Source of the DNA: Crambe crambe
Taxonomy: Eukaryota > Porifera > Demospongiae > Poecilosclerida > Crambeidae
Reading direction: 5' to 3'
Length of the DNA: 64,000 bases
Assembly (NCBI GenBank): GCA_963924555.1
Contig: OZ004595.1
Location: 3,410,001-3,474,000 of the forward strand
Made by a program: the position numbers and the translations under genes. The notes below the pieces were generated by a model that was not told where the DNA came from, searched no databases, and saw only the letters and a program-made list of their open reading frames with translations. Below are positions 22,562 to 33,331 of the stretch, one piece after another (the stretch's first letter is position 1; each line of letters starts with the position of its first letter).

Positions 22562-23116
22562 ATTACTTATTTCTTGGAGTGAGAATATCTCTGCTTTTGC
22601 TCTACTGAATTTATAGCATTAGTAAGTTACCTATGGATACTAAAATTTGACCATCTTTTTACTGGATAGATTCTATTGCTAACCTTATAATAACGAAAAA
22701 ACCTCCGTTGCTACGGTTTGTTGACGACCGTTACTATACAACACTGAGTGTCCGCGCATGTTTTGTATTGTTGTAATGGAAAAATTTGGATGCGCAGATT
22801 TCGTTTCCAATCCCAGGGCGGAGTATACTGTATAGCGGGTATATTTCGAGGGGTGAAAGTTTCGCGGATTTCGCGATTTCTCTTCTGACCGTGAATATTT
22901 AACCACGCGAATCACGTGAGAAATTTGGCAATTCACTAGTCTAGTCTCGGGCCAGTTAGACTGAGTTGTGTCTAGTCCGTGTGTCCACAGTCTGACTCTA
23001 CATGTAACGGATAGACTCACCTCGCTGTATGTAGTGTATGTAGTCTAGTATATCTATGGTCTCATAAGCTCGAGGCGGCAGAACATCTGTCATCATTGCT
23101 ATGCAGCCACGGTAAA
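22562..23116. other. Noncoding, CpG-richer than surroundings
   Basis: Contains several CG-bearing stretches (TTTCGCGGATTTCGCG near 22860). The minus ORFs at 22685-23020 and 22998-23312 resemble no protein. It might be promoter-like, but no gene follows on either strand. Confidence 0.35.
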
Positions 23117-23880
23117 AGGTAGTCTCGCTAGCCAGACTCCTTTTTCCCTTACTATCTTTGCACGTGCACATACGTTTACTTGCACGCGCGCGCAGAAGGA
23201 AGGGAGGAAGAAAGAAAGAAGGCGGGAAAAGGAGTCTGGTGTAAATGGACAGGTTTTCTGGACCCTCTGGAATGTTAGCGGTCAGAGATGCATGTGATAA
23301 AAGAGCTAACAATCACGAGGATGGGGGCGTGTCTCTTCCGCGTGGTAATTTGTGTAGCGCGCGCAATGCTAAGAACAATTCAGGCATCTCTTTGGGTCTG
23401 GCTACGCGAGATGAGTGAGTACATAGCCCGCTTGTTCAGTGAGGAGGCAGTAGCTAGATCAGCTTATTTCGCTAGGCGGTTTTTTTTCGACAATCAAAGG
23501 ATTGGATGACAACAAAATGATGCTTGTAAGATGAAGTCAAGCAGAGAGTAGCTGATGATAACCTAGTTTCTCTGTAGCTAGCTAGCTAGCACTTACTATG
23601 GTGTAGCCTCTTGACATTGAAATACCGCGCCAAATTCGCGGAGAAGAATTTCATGTGACAATTTGTAATGACATCAACAGTCATGTGACTTATTTATAGC
23701 AAGGGATCTGATTGGGTCTGCCTACATTCCTGCAGGGATCCAGAAAACCTGTCCATTTACACCAGACTCCTTTTCCCGCCTTCTTTCTTTCTTCCTCCCT
23801 TCCTTCTGCGCGTGCGTGCAAGTAAACGTATGTGCAAAGATAGTAAGGGAAAAAGGAGTCTGGCTAGCGAGACTAGGTAA
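23117..23880. repeat. Element with 140-bp inverted repeats, each arm itself a hairpin
   Basis: About 140 bp at 23117-23270 return inverted at 23737-23880 with very few changes. Each arm begins and ends with AGACTCCTTTTTCCC-type sequence in inverse orientation (GCCAGACTCC and GGAGTCTGG), so each arm could be its own MITE. Purine/pyrimidine-rich GGAAGGGAGGAAGAAAGAAA lies in between. The enclosed 465 bp hold no recognised gene. Confidence 0.8.
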
Positions 23881-24315
23881 AAGGATCGCTGCACAATGTA
23901 ATGCTTAAATAACTACGGCACTCCAGATATCGTTTTAAATTTAACCTGTCTAAAGTAGTCTCAAACAAAAGATGGCCTAGACTTGCATGCTTTAGCTAGC
24001 TAGCTAGGTATTCGTGCAAGCACGCACATGGCCAGCTGGCTTCGGCCAGATTTTTTTCAAAATCTAAACCGCGAATGATTTCCCCGCGAAATAGACAAAA
24101 AAAGGTCTAATCGTGCCCCTCGATTTTATCTTAGGGACTCCGGTTTGCGGGAATCTTACAAAATGCTGAGTGTGCATTCTCACGCATGCCCGTCGTTGAG
24201 CCTCGAAAAATCTCAGTCAGTTAATTGTACACCAAAGGTTAGAAGTATACTAAAATAGTCACCAGCCAGCTCTTCAAGGCTTATTTGGAGTCCAAATTCG
24301 AGCGCAATTTTAAAA
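23881..24315. other. Noncoding or uncertain upstream part of retroelement remnant
   Basis: No clear ORF. The 3' half may be a decayed upstream part of the retroelement fragment that begins at 24316. Confidence 0.35.
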
Positions 24316-24879
24316 GTGAGAGACTTCACGGCCACACTACTGTCGGAGGTCTGTCATGATGTATGCATTGAACCACATTTGCAACCGCTGTCTGGGAGAC
24401 CCTTGATGGAGCGTCTGCAATTGCCACCGATGGTGCCAGGTTGGATGTGGCCGCCAATGGTTTCTGGGGAGATAGACATGAGAGGGCATTTTTCGATATC
24501 CGGGTGTTCAACCCCACGCACAGTCAAACAGCCAGTCCATTGCTTCTTGCTATCGAAAGCATGAAAACCTCAAAAAACGGGCCTACGACCAGCGGGTGAG
24601 GGAGATAGAACATGGCACATTCACACCTTGCTATCCCTGACTGGAGGCATGGGAGCTGCAGCAACAGTGTGCTATAAGAGGCTGGCCTCTATGCTTGCCC
24701 AGAAAAGAGATCAGACGTACAGCTCCACCATGGCCTGGCTGAGATGCTTGCTGAGCTTTGCCCTTCTACGATCGTCCATCCAGTGTATCAGAGGGGCCTG
24801 CTCAGCTGCTGGACGGGCAGCCAGAGATCCCCTCCCTCCTGTTGACCTTGCATCCTCTGAAGCAGGATATACAGACTGA
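24316..24879 (+). pseudogene. 3' tail of a non-LTR-type retroelement (degenerate)
   Basis: Frames switch several times: RDFTATLLSEVCHDVCIEP, then (in another frame) a stretch resembling LDxAANGFWG and FFDIRVFNP, then KRAYDQRVREIEHGTFTP, then GMGAAATVCYKRLASMLAQK and TMAWLRCLLSFALLRSSIQC. I know this string of motifs as the C-terminal part of reverse-transcriptase proteins abundant in sponge and cnidarian genomes, where the DIAVNG / DVRVFNP part looks nuclease-like. That assignment is from memory and is not certain. RT itself is absent. Confidence 0.6.
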
Positions 24880-25008
24880 ACACATGAATTGTTGACCCTT
24901 TTTTCACTTTTGTTTTTTATCCTCTACACTTTTTTATCCATCTTCTACACTATTTTATCTCCTACACTGTAATATCTTACATGAGAATTCATTACACGGG
25001 AAAAAAAA

Positions 25009-25305
25009 AAGTTCAAATAGTGCGCATGTGTAGTAGTCGGTTTACGGATGACGCCTGACGACTGGCTTTTGCAAGATTCGGAATCTTGCAAAAATTTCCC
25101 CTTTTATTTTTAATTAGAACCAGCAAACAGATGTGAAACAAAAAACAAACAAAAAAACAATAACAAAACAAACCAAACTAAAGTAATAATAAAATAAACT
25201 TGTAAAGGGTGTGACATGTAATGGGGTAAAGTTACAGTTAAAAAAACAAAAAAAAATTGGTCGCGTCATCTGTAGCTATACACATGCGCACTGCTTGAAT
25301 TTTAA
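25009..25305. repeat. TIR MITE, about 297 bp
   Basis: AGTTCAAATAGTGCGCATGT then GTAGTAGTC, with GGATGACGC, at 25009-25055 pair with GCGTCATCTGTAGC and TACACATGCGCACTGCTTGA at 25265-25300. The middle is A/C-rich low complexity (AAACAAAC runs) plus the small palindrome GCAAGATTCGGAATCTTGC at 25070. Confidence 0.7.
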
Positions 25306-26525
25306 AACTGCACTCAGATTTGGAAGAACTTTAGAGAAGTAAGCTTTGAAGAGCTAGCTAGTGACTGTTCTAATATAGTTCTAACTTACTAGCATGTCAC
25401 TCAACAAGAAGGAAGACAATAATTATCAAATTTGGGTATTAAGTGTGCAGCCATTGATCCTGGTGATTTCTTTCAGGTTCTTCTTCACCTCTGCACCTTC
25501 TTGTTCTCTGCCCAAACTATGAGTGAAGATATTGAAGCCTCCCTCTCAGTCGATCATCCCTGAAGAATATAATAAAATTAATGTACTCTAATCATTGAGT
25601 CCTGACGCTGCTCTATTGAGTGGAAAAGGATCTTCACTATCAGTCAGGTCTCTGTTAGAAATATCTTTGCAAGAGATTTTGCACTCAATTGTTGGTATAC
25701 ATCTAGATGGACATCTTTCCTGCGTATATAGACCTCATGCAAATAGTCTTGTCCCCAGACCCCACCCTCACAAAAGCGGAAGGAAGAGGGTCTGGCACAC
25801 TTCTACATGTACACAGAACCTGGCGCTAGGCGGGGCAATTACAAGGGTGAGGCAATTCCATCACTGTAAATAGTGTTGGTATCTAATTCATGACTGACCA
25901 TGTATTTGTACAACAAGATACTTCTACAACCTAGCTTGTAGACCACCTCCTATTTTTATCTAAGAGAAGTGTCATGCCATATTTGGTCCATGAAGGCAGC
26001 CATATTTTTTCCGGACAAATATGGCTGTCATATATTTTGTCCCCATGGACCAAATCTGGTTGCAATATTTGGTCCCCTCTTACCATATTTTGTCCCCCAA
26101 ATATTTTTTATCCAGACCTAATTATGGAATTTATTTTTTGTCCATATGGGGACACTGCAATTTTCATCCAGACAATTATAAGCAGTTATATTAAATACAA
26201 CAACTACATTCTGTCCAGGAGACTCTAGCTATTAGTATAATCCTCAGACATTTTTTCATCTGGCAAATTTTATAGCAGCTATAGCTAGCTAGACAAAAAA
26301 AGCATCTATAGCTGTAGCTATTAATTTTTGTCCAAGGGCACTTATTTTTTCATCATCTGGACAAAAATAGAGCTAGCAGGGTAGCTATCTGTATATCTAC
26401 ATATTATAACTAGCTATAAACTTTTGTCTAATATTCATCTTGCACAACATTCATGCTATTAATAATAAAGGATCATACATAGCTAGCTAGTTAGCTACTC
26501 CACTGAATTCTTGGAACTGACCCCC
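25306..26525. other. Noncoding, with repeated GGTCC / GGACAAA motifs at 25970-26350
   Basis: No gene seen. From 25970 to 26350 the words ATTTGGTCC, TTTTGTCC, GGACAAA and CATATTT recur in both orientations, giving many overlapping short hairpins. At 25745 CTTGTCCCCAGACCC resembles the end of the TIR element at 50484. Confidence 0.45.
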
Positions 26526-27357
26526 ATAGTAAGCAGTAGGGTTGGTAGGGCTATGGCCCTAGAGCATTACAGTAACTTATAATTATGCCAAATCCAGGAT
26601 TTTAGATAGGTGATGATGTGGAGTTGCAGCACACACACAGGGCTATGGGGAAGGGTGCAAGAAAGAGCAAGTTATTTGGAGGCTCCATGTTGGCTTCACT
26701 TGCAGGCTGCCACTTTTTGATTTTTGCTTCATAATTAGATCAATTTTCCCCAAATCTCCCTAGCACATATTTGTGTGCAGCATGAATATAGGCAAAGGTG
26801 TGAACCATCTCAAAAATTGCTAGCTAGCTGAAGTGACACATATACATGCAAGGTCACAGGTGTTCATGAAGGAAATCACAGTTAGTATGCACCGAGTTAT
26901 CTAATGTGTGACCTTGAAAATGAAAGCCAAAATGCTCCAAAAGATATCTACATGCAAGGTGATTATTAAGGAAGTCTCAATTAGTAGCTATATGCACTGA
27001 GTTATCTAATGTGTGACCTTGAAAGTGCAAGCCAAAATGGACGTATCATGTATACAATAACATAGACCGGTTCTTTCTTGACCATAGCCTTAGATGATGA
27101 TGGCTGTAGTAACCACATTAAGTTAGTTCATATTATGTTCCTCTAATTATACTAGCTACTTTAGAGCAGAAATACAAGAAAAATAGATATGGCTAAGCAA
27201 GTAGGCATGGTCACAGTATTGCATTATAATATATCATTTTATCTAAAGGCCTAGCTTGGTTGTAACCCCCTCAACCCCATTCCTTGATCCAGCACTGTGT
27301 TAGCCTGTGGATTCAGCCCTGTGTCTGGACTTAATAATCTTAATAATCTAATTTAAT
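26526..27357 (-). repeat. Segmental duplication copy B, part 1 (inverted)
   Basis: Reverse complement of 7926-8773 with few differences. It is interrupted after ATCTAATTTAAT at 27357; the rest of the copy continues at 34024. Confidence 0.85.
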
Positions 27358-27794
27358 GAATGCAAAAAATTTCTTCGAAATAAAAATGTGAAGTAGGGAT
27401 GCTATTATAACTGCAGCTTCATTATGAAAACCAAGTACTGCAGCATCGAAGCAGTATGGCCCAAAAATCTAGCTGGAATATGTATTATAACTGCATGCAA
27501 GAGAGTGAACTTAGTGAAGTGACCCTTACCCATCATCAAGTACGAGATACTATTCCTACTTCACTCCCTTGGCCCTTGATCATGGGAGTGAAGTAGGAAT
27601 AGTATCTTGTACTTGATGATGGGTAAGGGTCACTTCACTAAGTTCACTCTCTTGCATGCAGTTATAATACATATTCCAGCTAGATTTTTGGGCCATACTG
27701 CTTCGATGCTGCAGTACTTGGTTTTCATAATGAAGCTGCAGTTATAATAGCATCCCTACTTCACATTTTTATTTCGAAGAAATTTTTTGCATTC
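27358..27794. repeat. Long near-perfect palindrome (437 bp) at the block junction
   Basis: GAATGCAAAAAATTTCTTCG at 27358 is answered by its complement ending at 27794. The arms of about 210 bp match with a few changes (for example ACGAGATAC / GTATCTTGT). The centre lies near 27576 around CCTTGATCATGG. Termini are shared with the palindromes at 31578 and 32404, so all three belong to one foldback family with different middles. Confidence 0.9.
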
Positions 27795-28690
27795 ACTTGT
27801 TTGCATTCTTTTTCTTTGTGATTATGAAAATTGATAGACACTAAAGGCTTCCTTGATTGAACTAAATTTATTTAATGATCAGTATTTCATTCTGTTCAGG
27901 GAGGAGAGTTTGAAGGATGATCATTTGCAGTGTAATGGAGTACTGAAAGGAGTGAACATTTTAAAAAGTGAACAGCATTAGCTAATTGTTACATATGTGA
28001 TCACTGAAATAATTATTGAGATGGTACATATGTCTTGCTTGAGGGAGGAGTATGGGGAGTTTATGCATTTAGTGTAGTGATCATAATAGTGGATGACATC
28101 AAATGGCCACATCCTGTGCAGGTGTTATATGAGGAGAACTGCTATTAATTGCCCCACCCCTTTTATGAGGTAATATCGCGAAGATTTTTTTCATACGAGG
28201 CTGCAGCACATTATAGATAGCCCAGCTAGATTTTAGGCTATTCCTACTTAACCTTTTTATTTGAAGAAATTTTTTACGCTCACTTGTTTCTATCCTTTTT
28301 CTTAGTGCTTGAAGTTGAATGAGGGAGGCTACAGTACAGTACTATACAAAGCCAGCTCTACATAAACCTCTTTTGTAGGTACATACAGTGTCTCTGGTTG
28401 AAGAATTTGTTTAGCTATTTAAGTTTTGTTGATATAAAACTTTACAGCAACAGCAATGTAAATGACATGTACACGGCATGGTGAAGTGAGCTGACTACAC
28501 TACAGCCAAGTACTGGCTATAATGCTACTATAGGATGAGCATCTGTACTGTAATTCAGCAAGGAGTGACTGGAACATCATCAGATAATGAATGAAGACCT
28601 TGGCTATAGCTAAACTTAAGCTTACGTGGCTCCGCCCATAAGCCCCGCCCCCTTCAAAATGGCGTAGAAAGATTAGCAGTGTTCCGAGTG
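27795..28690. repeat. Partial copy of the tandem unit, with half palindrome
   Basis: From about 28187 a right arm of the foldback family (GGCTGCAGCACATTATAGA through CTCACTTGTTTC) is followed by the unit sequence that recurs at 31840-32240 and 32665-33180, including GCAACAGCAATGTAAATGAC, GAGCTGACTACACTACAGCC and CATAAGCCCCGCCCCC. It ends at GTTCCGAGTG, where the hAT element enters. 27795-28186 has no recognised feature. Confidence 0.75.
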
Positions 28691-28695
28691 CTATC

Positions 28696-31421
28696 CAGTA
28701 GCGTTGGAGCAGGGGGGGCTGGGGGGCTGGGGGGCTGGAGCCCCCCCACTTTTTTGAGAGGGGGGGCATAGCCCCCCCACTTTTATGACATCCATGTATT
28801 GCAGTATTGCATGATTGCATGGCCTTGTACATAACTGTAATACATTACTTCATTACAGTATTGTGGTTTTTAGCACATTAAAACTGTGGCTAACTATAAT
28901 AACTGCCAAATTAACACTATACATGCAATAGAAGAATAGGCTCAGCTGTGAAAGTCAGCTGCTTTTTTTTTTTGAAGATGGCTGCTGGTAATAAGCATCC
29001 CAGACAAGTAACTTTGCTTGATTCTTGGAGTTCAGCTAAAAGACCGGCTCTGGAAACTAATGATGAAAGGACAGTGACTCAGTCTCTGGATACTCGATCA
29101 CTTTTGGATAACAGTGAACCTCTACCAGATTTAAGTCCTCCAGGTCCATCTACTGCACAGCCTGACCAGGCCAGCCCATGTGATGGAACCTGCTGTCAAA
29201 GTGATTTTGAATCCTTTCAACCTACTGATCCTAAGGTGTTGGGGAGCCTAGCAAAGAGTGGTAGGAATTTTATGGCTAGCTGGTTTAAGATATTTCCATG
29301 GCTTACTATTTGCACACGTAAAAAGGTGTCCTACTGTATATATTGTCGCTCAGCTGAAAAACATGGCTTGATAGTCTTTAGCAAAAACAGCAATGTAGCT
29401 TTTACTCAGACTGGCTTTAGCAACTGGAAAAAAGCTAAGGAAAGATTTTCTAGTCATGAGAGTAGTCTTGCTCACCAAGAAGCAAAGATGAAGTGGCAGT
29501 CTATTGGTAAGCCTTCCTTGCCTGAACGATTTAGTGCGAAGATCTCTCGCTTACAGAATAGCAGGCAAAAGGCTTTACTTAGTCAGCTTTCAGCATTGAA
29601 ATTTCTTTTACGTCAAGGGCTTGCTATTCGAGGACACAAGGAATCAGAAGGAAACTTAATTCAACTGTTGTCTACATTAGCTAGAGATATAAATCCAGAC
29701 CTAAAGGACTGGCTTAAAGAAAACAAATATCTTTCACCTACTATAGTTAATGAACAAATAACATTGATGGGTCACTCATTGTTACGAGCTCTTCTGAAGA
29801 ACATCAAGAGCATTACTCCATCCTATTTCAGCATCATCGCTGATGAAGCGACAGATGTAGCCCATAAGGAACAGCTAAACATCTCAATTAGATGGGTTAA
29901 TGATGAATATGACGTTAGTGAAGATCCATTAGGGCTATACTGTCTTCCTAATACCACTGCTGAAACCATTGCTACAGTTATCAAGGATCTCCTTATACGT
30001 TGTACGTTACCTCTGTCTCTGTGTAGGGGACAGGCGTACGACGGAGCTGCCAATATGCAGGGTAAGCGAAAGGGAGTTGCCACTCGAGTTAGAGATGAAT
30101 GTCCTGCTGCAGTTCCTGTGCATTGCTTTGCGCATTCACTTAATCTCTGCTTACAGGATTGTGGGAGAAAGATACCTCTTGTGAGAAATGCCATCGACAT
30201 CACAAGAGAAATTGCTCAATTAATCAATTTTTCACCTAAGAGATCCCATCTATTCAATGAGAAGTTGGCACAAGAAGAGCATGGAGTAAGCCTTAAACCG
30301 CTTTGTCCAACCAGGTGGACAGCTAGGACTGTAGCCATAGAAGCAATTCTTAAAGATTATTCAGTTTTGATGGATACCTTAGAAGAAGTGAGTGAAACAA
30401 CTCATGATGAGTATGGTTCTAAGGCTGCTGGTCTTTTGGCGAATTTGGAGAAGTTCGACATCTTTTTGGGTCTCAAACTCTCATATTTGCTATTTGGTGC
30501 AGCAGAGGAAGTGTCAAAATTTCTTCAGACAGAAGATATTTCAATTCAAAGTGCTCTTTCTTCAGTAAATATGGCTTCTGCTTTTTACTCAAGACAGAGA
30601 AAACCAGAAGCTTTTAAGAATTTTTATAATGAAGTAGTGAAGTCAGCAGAGAAAATAGGAATAGGTAAGCCTCAGCTGCCCAGAAGCAGAAGAGCTCCGT
30701 GTAGGCTAGATAGTGGAAGCAATCCCCATCAGTTCACGTCACCTTGTGACTACTACCGTCAAATTTACTTTGAGGCTTGTGATTTGCTTCAGCAAGAGCT
30801 CTGTGACAGATTTGACCAATCTGAATTGCTACCACCTGTCTTGGCCATGGAATCGCTTCTGCTAAAAGCAGCTAACAGTGAAAACTATGATCAACATTTG
30901 GAAACACTTAAATCTTCCTGTTTTGCAGCTGATTTTGACTTTGCTATCCTGAAACGGCATCTTTCTTTCCTTGTTGACGTCATTAGTAATATGAAGCCAA
31001 GAGTGAAAAAAGTTACCTGCATATCTACCATTTGTGATGGAATGAACAATAGTCCGAGTTACAAAGAAATGCTATCAGAAGTTCATAAAATATTGCGCCT
31101 TTTTCTAACCATACCAATAACATCTTCAACTGCTGAAAGAACATTTTCTGCCATGAAACGGCTGTTGTCCTATCTGAGGTCTTCCATGACCGAGAAACGT
31201 TTGAACAATTGCTTACTACTATACATTCATAAGGATTCTACAGATGAATTGGACGTAATTGAATTAGCTAAAGATTTTATATCTATTAATGCTGAACGCA
31301 ATCGATTTTTTGGTTCTTTTGTTTAGCTGTATTTTGTAACTATTATATATCTGATTCATTAGTGTAACATTCAACTCTGTGCCCCAGCCCCCCCACTTTT
31401 TTGAAGCTTCCTACACCACTG
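28696..31421 (+). mobile_element. hAT transposon with intact transposase ORF
   Basis: The left end is CAGTAGCGTTGGAGC (28696) and the right end is CTACACCACTG (31421; complement CAGTGGTGTAGGAAGC). Both ends carry CCCCCCACTTTTTTGA next to G/C runs. CTATC flanks both sides (28691-28695 and 31422-31426). The uninterrupted tandem units read GTTCCGAGTGCTCGAATAG at this point, confirming an insertion into the array. Length is about 2.73 kb. Confidence 0.88.
28978..31326 (+). CDS. hAT-family transposase, apparently intact
   Basis: Cut-and-paste transposase acting in the nucleus on its own terminal repeats. One continuous frame of about 782 codons without introns; the open frame reaches back to 28948, but Met at 28978 (MAAGNKHPRQVTLLDSW) follows the poly-T and is the likelier start. 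Domain order: basic N-terminus; TTF-type zinc-finger-like region (CTRKKVSYCIYCRS, then HESSLAHQEAK, residues about 110-180); DUF4371-like RNase-H-fold core with IADEATDVAHKEQL (catalytic Asp position) and GQAYDGAANMQGKRKG, AVPVHCFAHSLNLCLQDC; C-terminal hAT dimerisation motif (ITSSTAERTFSAMKRLLSYL). The closest known architecture is the ZMYM1 / 52-kDa-repressor-like hAT group. No stop or shift interrupts it, so it may be recently active. Confidence 0.93.
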   Translation: MAAGNKHPRQVTLLDSWSSAKRPALETNDERTVTQSLDTRSLLDNSEPLPDLSPPGPSTAQPDQASPCDGTCCQSDFESFQPTDPKVLGSLAKSGRNFMASWFKIFPWLTICTRKKVSYCIYCRSAEKHGLIVFSKNSNVAFTQTGFSNWKKAKERFSSHESSLAHQEAKMKWQSIGKPSLPERFSAKISRLQNSRQKALLSQLSALKFLLRQGLAIRGHKESEGNLIQLLSTLARDINPDLKDWLKENKYLSPTIVNEQITLMGHSLLRALLKNIKSITPSYFSIIADEATDVAHKEQLNISIRWVNDEYDVSEDPLGLYCLPNTTAETIATVIKDLLIRCTLPLSLCRGQAYDGAANMQGKRKGVATRVRDECPAAVPVHCFAHSLNLCLQDCGRKIPLVRNAIDITREIAQLINFSPKRSHLFNEKLAQEEHGVSLKPLCPTRWTARTVAIEAILKDYSVLMDTLEEVSETTHDEYGSKAAGLLANLEKFDIFLGLKLSYLLFGAAEEVSKFLQTEDISIQSALSSVNMASAFYSRQRKPEAFKNFYNEVVKSAEKIGIGKPQLPRSRRAPCRLDSGSNPHQFTSPCDYYRQIYFEACDLLQQELCDRFDQSELLPPVLAMESLLLKAANSENYDQHLETLKSSCFAADFDFAILKRHLSFLVDVISNMKPRVKKVTCISTICDGMNNSPSYKEMLSEVHKILRLFLTIPITSSTAERTFSAMKRLLSYLRSSMTEKRLNNCLLLYIHKDSTDELDVIELAKDFISINAERNRFFGSFV

Positions 31422-31577
31422 CTATCGAATAGTGAAGTAGAGCCTTAGTCAAAACTAATAGCAAAAGATCAGCCTCTAGGTGCCGCTCTAACAGATGGCC
31501 AAAGCAGAATTTTGATGACTATAGCCAGTAAGTCGGTACGTCGATCTTATACATTATTATTATTATTATTATTATTA

Positions 31578-31836
31578 CAAGTGAGCGCAAAAAATTCCTT
31601 CTGAATAAAAAGGTTAAGTAGGGATGGCCTAAAATCTAGTTGGGCTGTATAATGTACTGCAGCCTCATATGAAAACAATCCCTACATTTACATCCACTAC
31701 CTATAGCTAGCTATGGGCCGTTGTAAAAGTAGGGATTGTTTTCATATGAGGCTGCAGTACATTATACAGCCCAACTAGATTTTAGGCCATCCCTACTTAA
31801 CCTTTTTATTCAGAAGGAATTTTTTGCGCTCACTTG
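31578..31836. repeat. Near-perfect palindrome (259 bp)
   Basis: CAAGTGAGCGCAAAAAATTC at 31578 pairs with GAATTTTTTGCGCTCACTTG ending at 31836. The arms of about 110 bp are almost exact. The loop is centred on CTATAGCTAGCTATGG. Confidence 0.92.
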
Positions 31837-32403
31837 TTTCTATTCTTTTTCTTTGTGTTTGAAGTTGAAAGTAAGGTACATACAGTCTCTGGAAGAATTT
31901 ATTTAATTATTTAAGTTTTGTCTATTATTTTAATATAAAACTTTACAACAACAGCAATGTAAATGACATGTACATGGCATAGTGAAGTGAGCTGACTACA
32001 CTACAGCCAAGAATTATAATAGTACTATAGATGAGCATCTATACTGCAATGCAGCAAGGAGTGTCAGGAACATCATCAGATGATAAGAATAAATAGCTAG
32101 CTAAATGAAGACCTAGCTAAGCTTAGTTAGAGGCGAGGCTGTACTGTAGTCACACGTGCACTTATACGTGGCCCCGCCTATAAGCCCCGCCCCCTAGCGA
32201 CGTGCGCTTCAAAATGGCGTCGAAAGATTAGCTAGTGTTCCGAGTGCTCGAATAGTGAAGTAGAGCCTTAGTCAAAACTAATAGCAAAAGATCAGCCTCT
32301 AGGTGCCGCTCTAACAGATGGCCAAAGCAGAATTTTGATGACTATAGCCAGTAAGTCGGTACGTCGATCTTATTATCCTTATTATTATTATTATTATTAT
32401 ATA

Positions 32404-32661
32404 CAAGTGAATGCAAAAAATTTCTTCTAAATAAAAAGGTTAAGTAGGGATAGCTTAAAATCTAGCTGGGCTATATAATGTACTGCAGCCTTGTATGAAA
32501 ATAATCCCTACATTTATATCCACTACCTATAGCTAGCTATGGCAGTTGTAAAAGTAGGGATTATTTTCATACAAGGCTGCAGTACATTATATAGCCCAGC
32601 TAGATTTTAAGCTATCCCTACTTAACCTTTTTATTTAGAAGAAATTTTTTGCATTCACTTG
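32404..32661. repeat. Near-perfect palindrome (258 bp), second unit
   Basis: Same layout as 31578-31836 but with compensating arm differences, for example GCGCTC replaced by GCATTC and GGCCTAAAATC by GCTTAAAATC on both arms. Termini are CAAGTGAATGCAAAAAATTT and complement. Confidence 0.92.
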
Positions 32662-33331
32662 TTTCTATCCTTTTTTCTTAGTGCTTGAAGTTGAATGTAA
32701 GTTGTGTATGTAAAGAATTGAGTGGCAGTATTGACTGTCACTTCAACTGAGAGTATGCATGCAGTGATTATTAATTTGACACGAGTCTACAGTACAGTAC
32801 TATACAAAGCCAGCTCTACATAAAACTTATCTTTTTCTTTTGTAGGTACATACACAGTCTCTGGTTGAAGAATTTGTTTAGCTATTTAAGTTTTGTCTAT
32901 TATTTAATATAAAACTTTACAGCAACAGCAATGTAGCTTAATGACATGTGCATGGCATGGTGAAGTGAGCTGACTACACTACAGCCAAGTACTGGCTATA
33001 ATACTACTATAAGATGAGCATCTGTACTGCAATTCAGCAAGGAGTGACTGGAACATCATCAGATAAGAATAATAGCTAGCTAAACGAAGACCTAGCTAAG
33101 CTTACGTGGCTCCGCCCATAAGCCCCGCCCCCTACCAACGTGCGCTTCAAAATGGCGTCGAAAGATTAGCTAGTGTTCCGAGTGCTCGAATAGTGAAGTA
33201 GAGCCTTAGTCAAAACTAATAGCAAAAGATCAGCCTCTAGGTGCCGCTCTAACAGATGGCCAAAGCAGAATTTTGATGACTATAGCCAGTAAGCCGGTAC
33301 GTCGATCTGATTATTATTATTATTATTATTA

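Noticed and set aside
24326..24517. 63-codon minus ORF
   Set aside because: It overlaps a plus-strand region with recognisable retroelement motifs and has none of its own.
29823..30203. 126-codon minus ORF inside the hAT element
   Set aside because: It is a shadow of the intact transposase frame on the plus strand.
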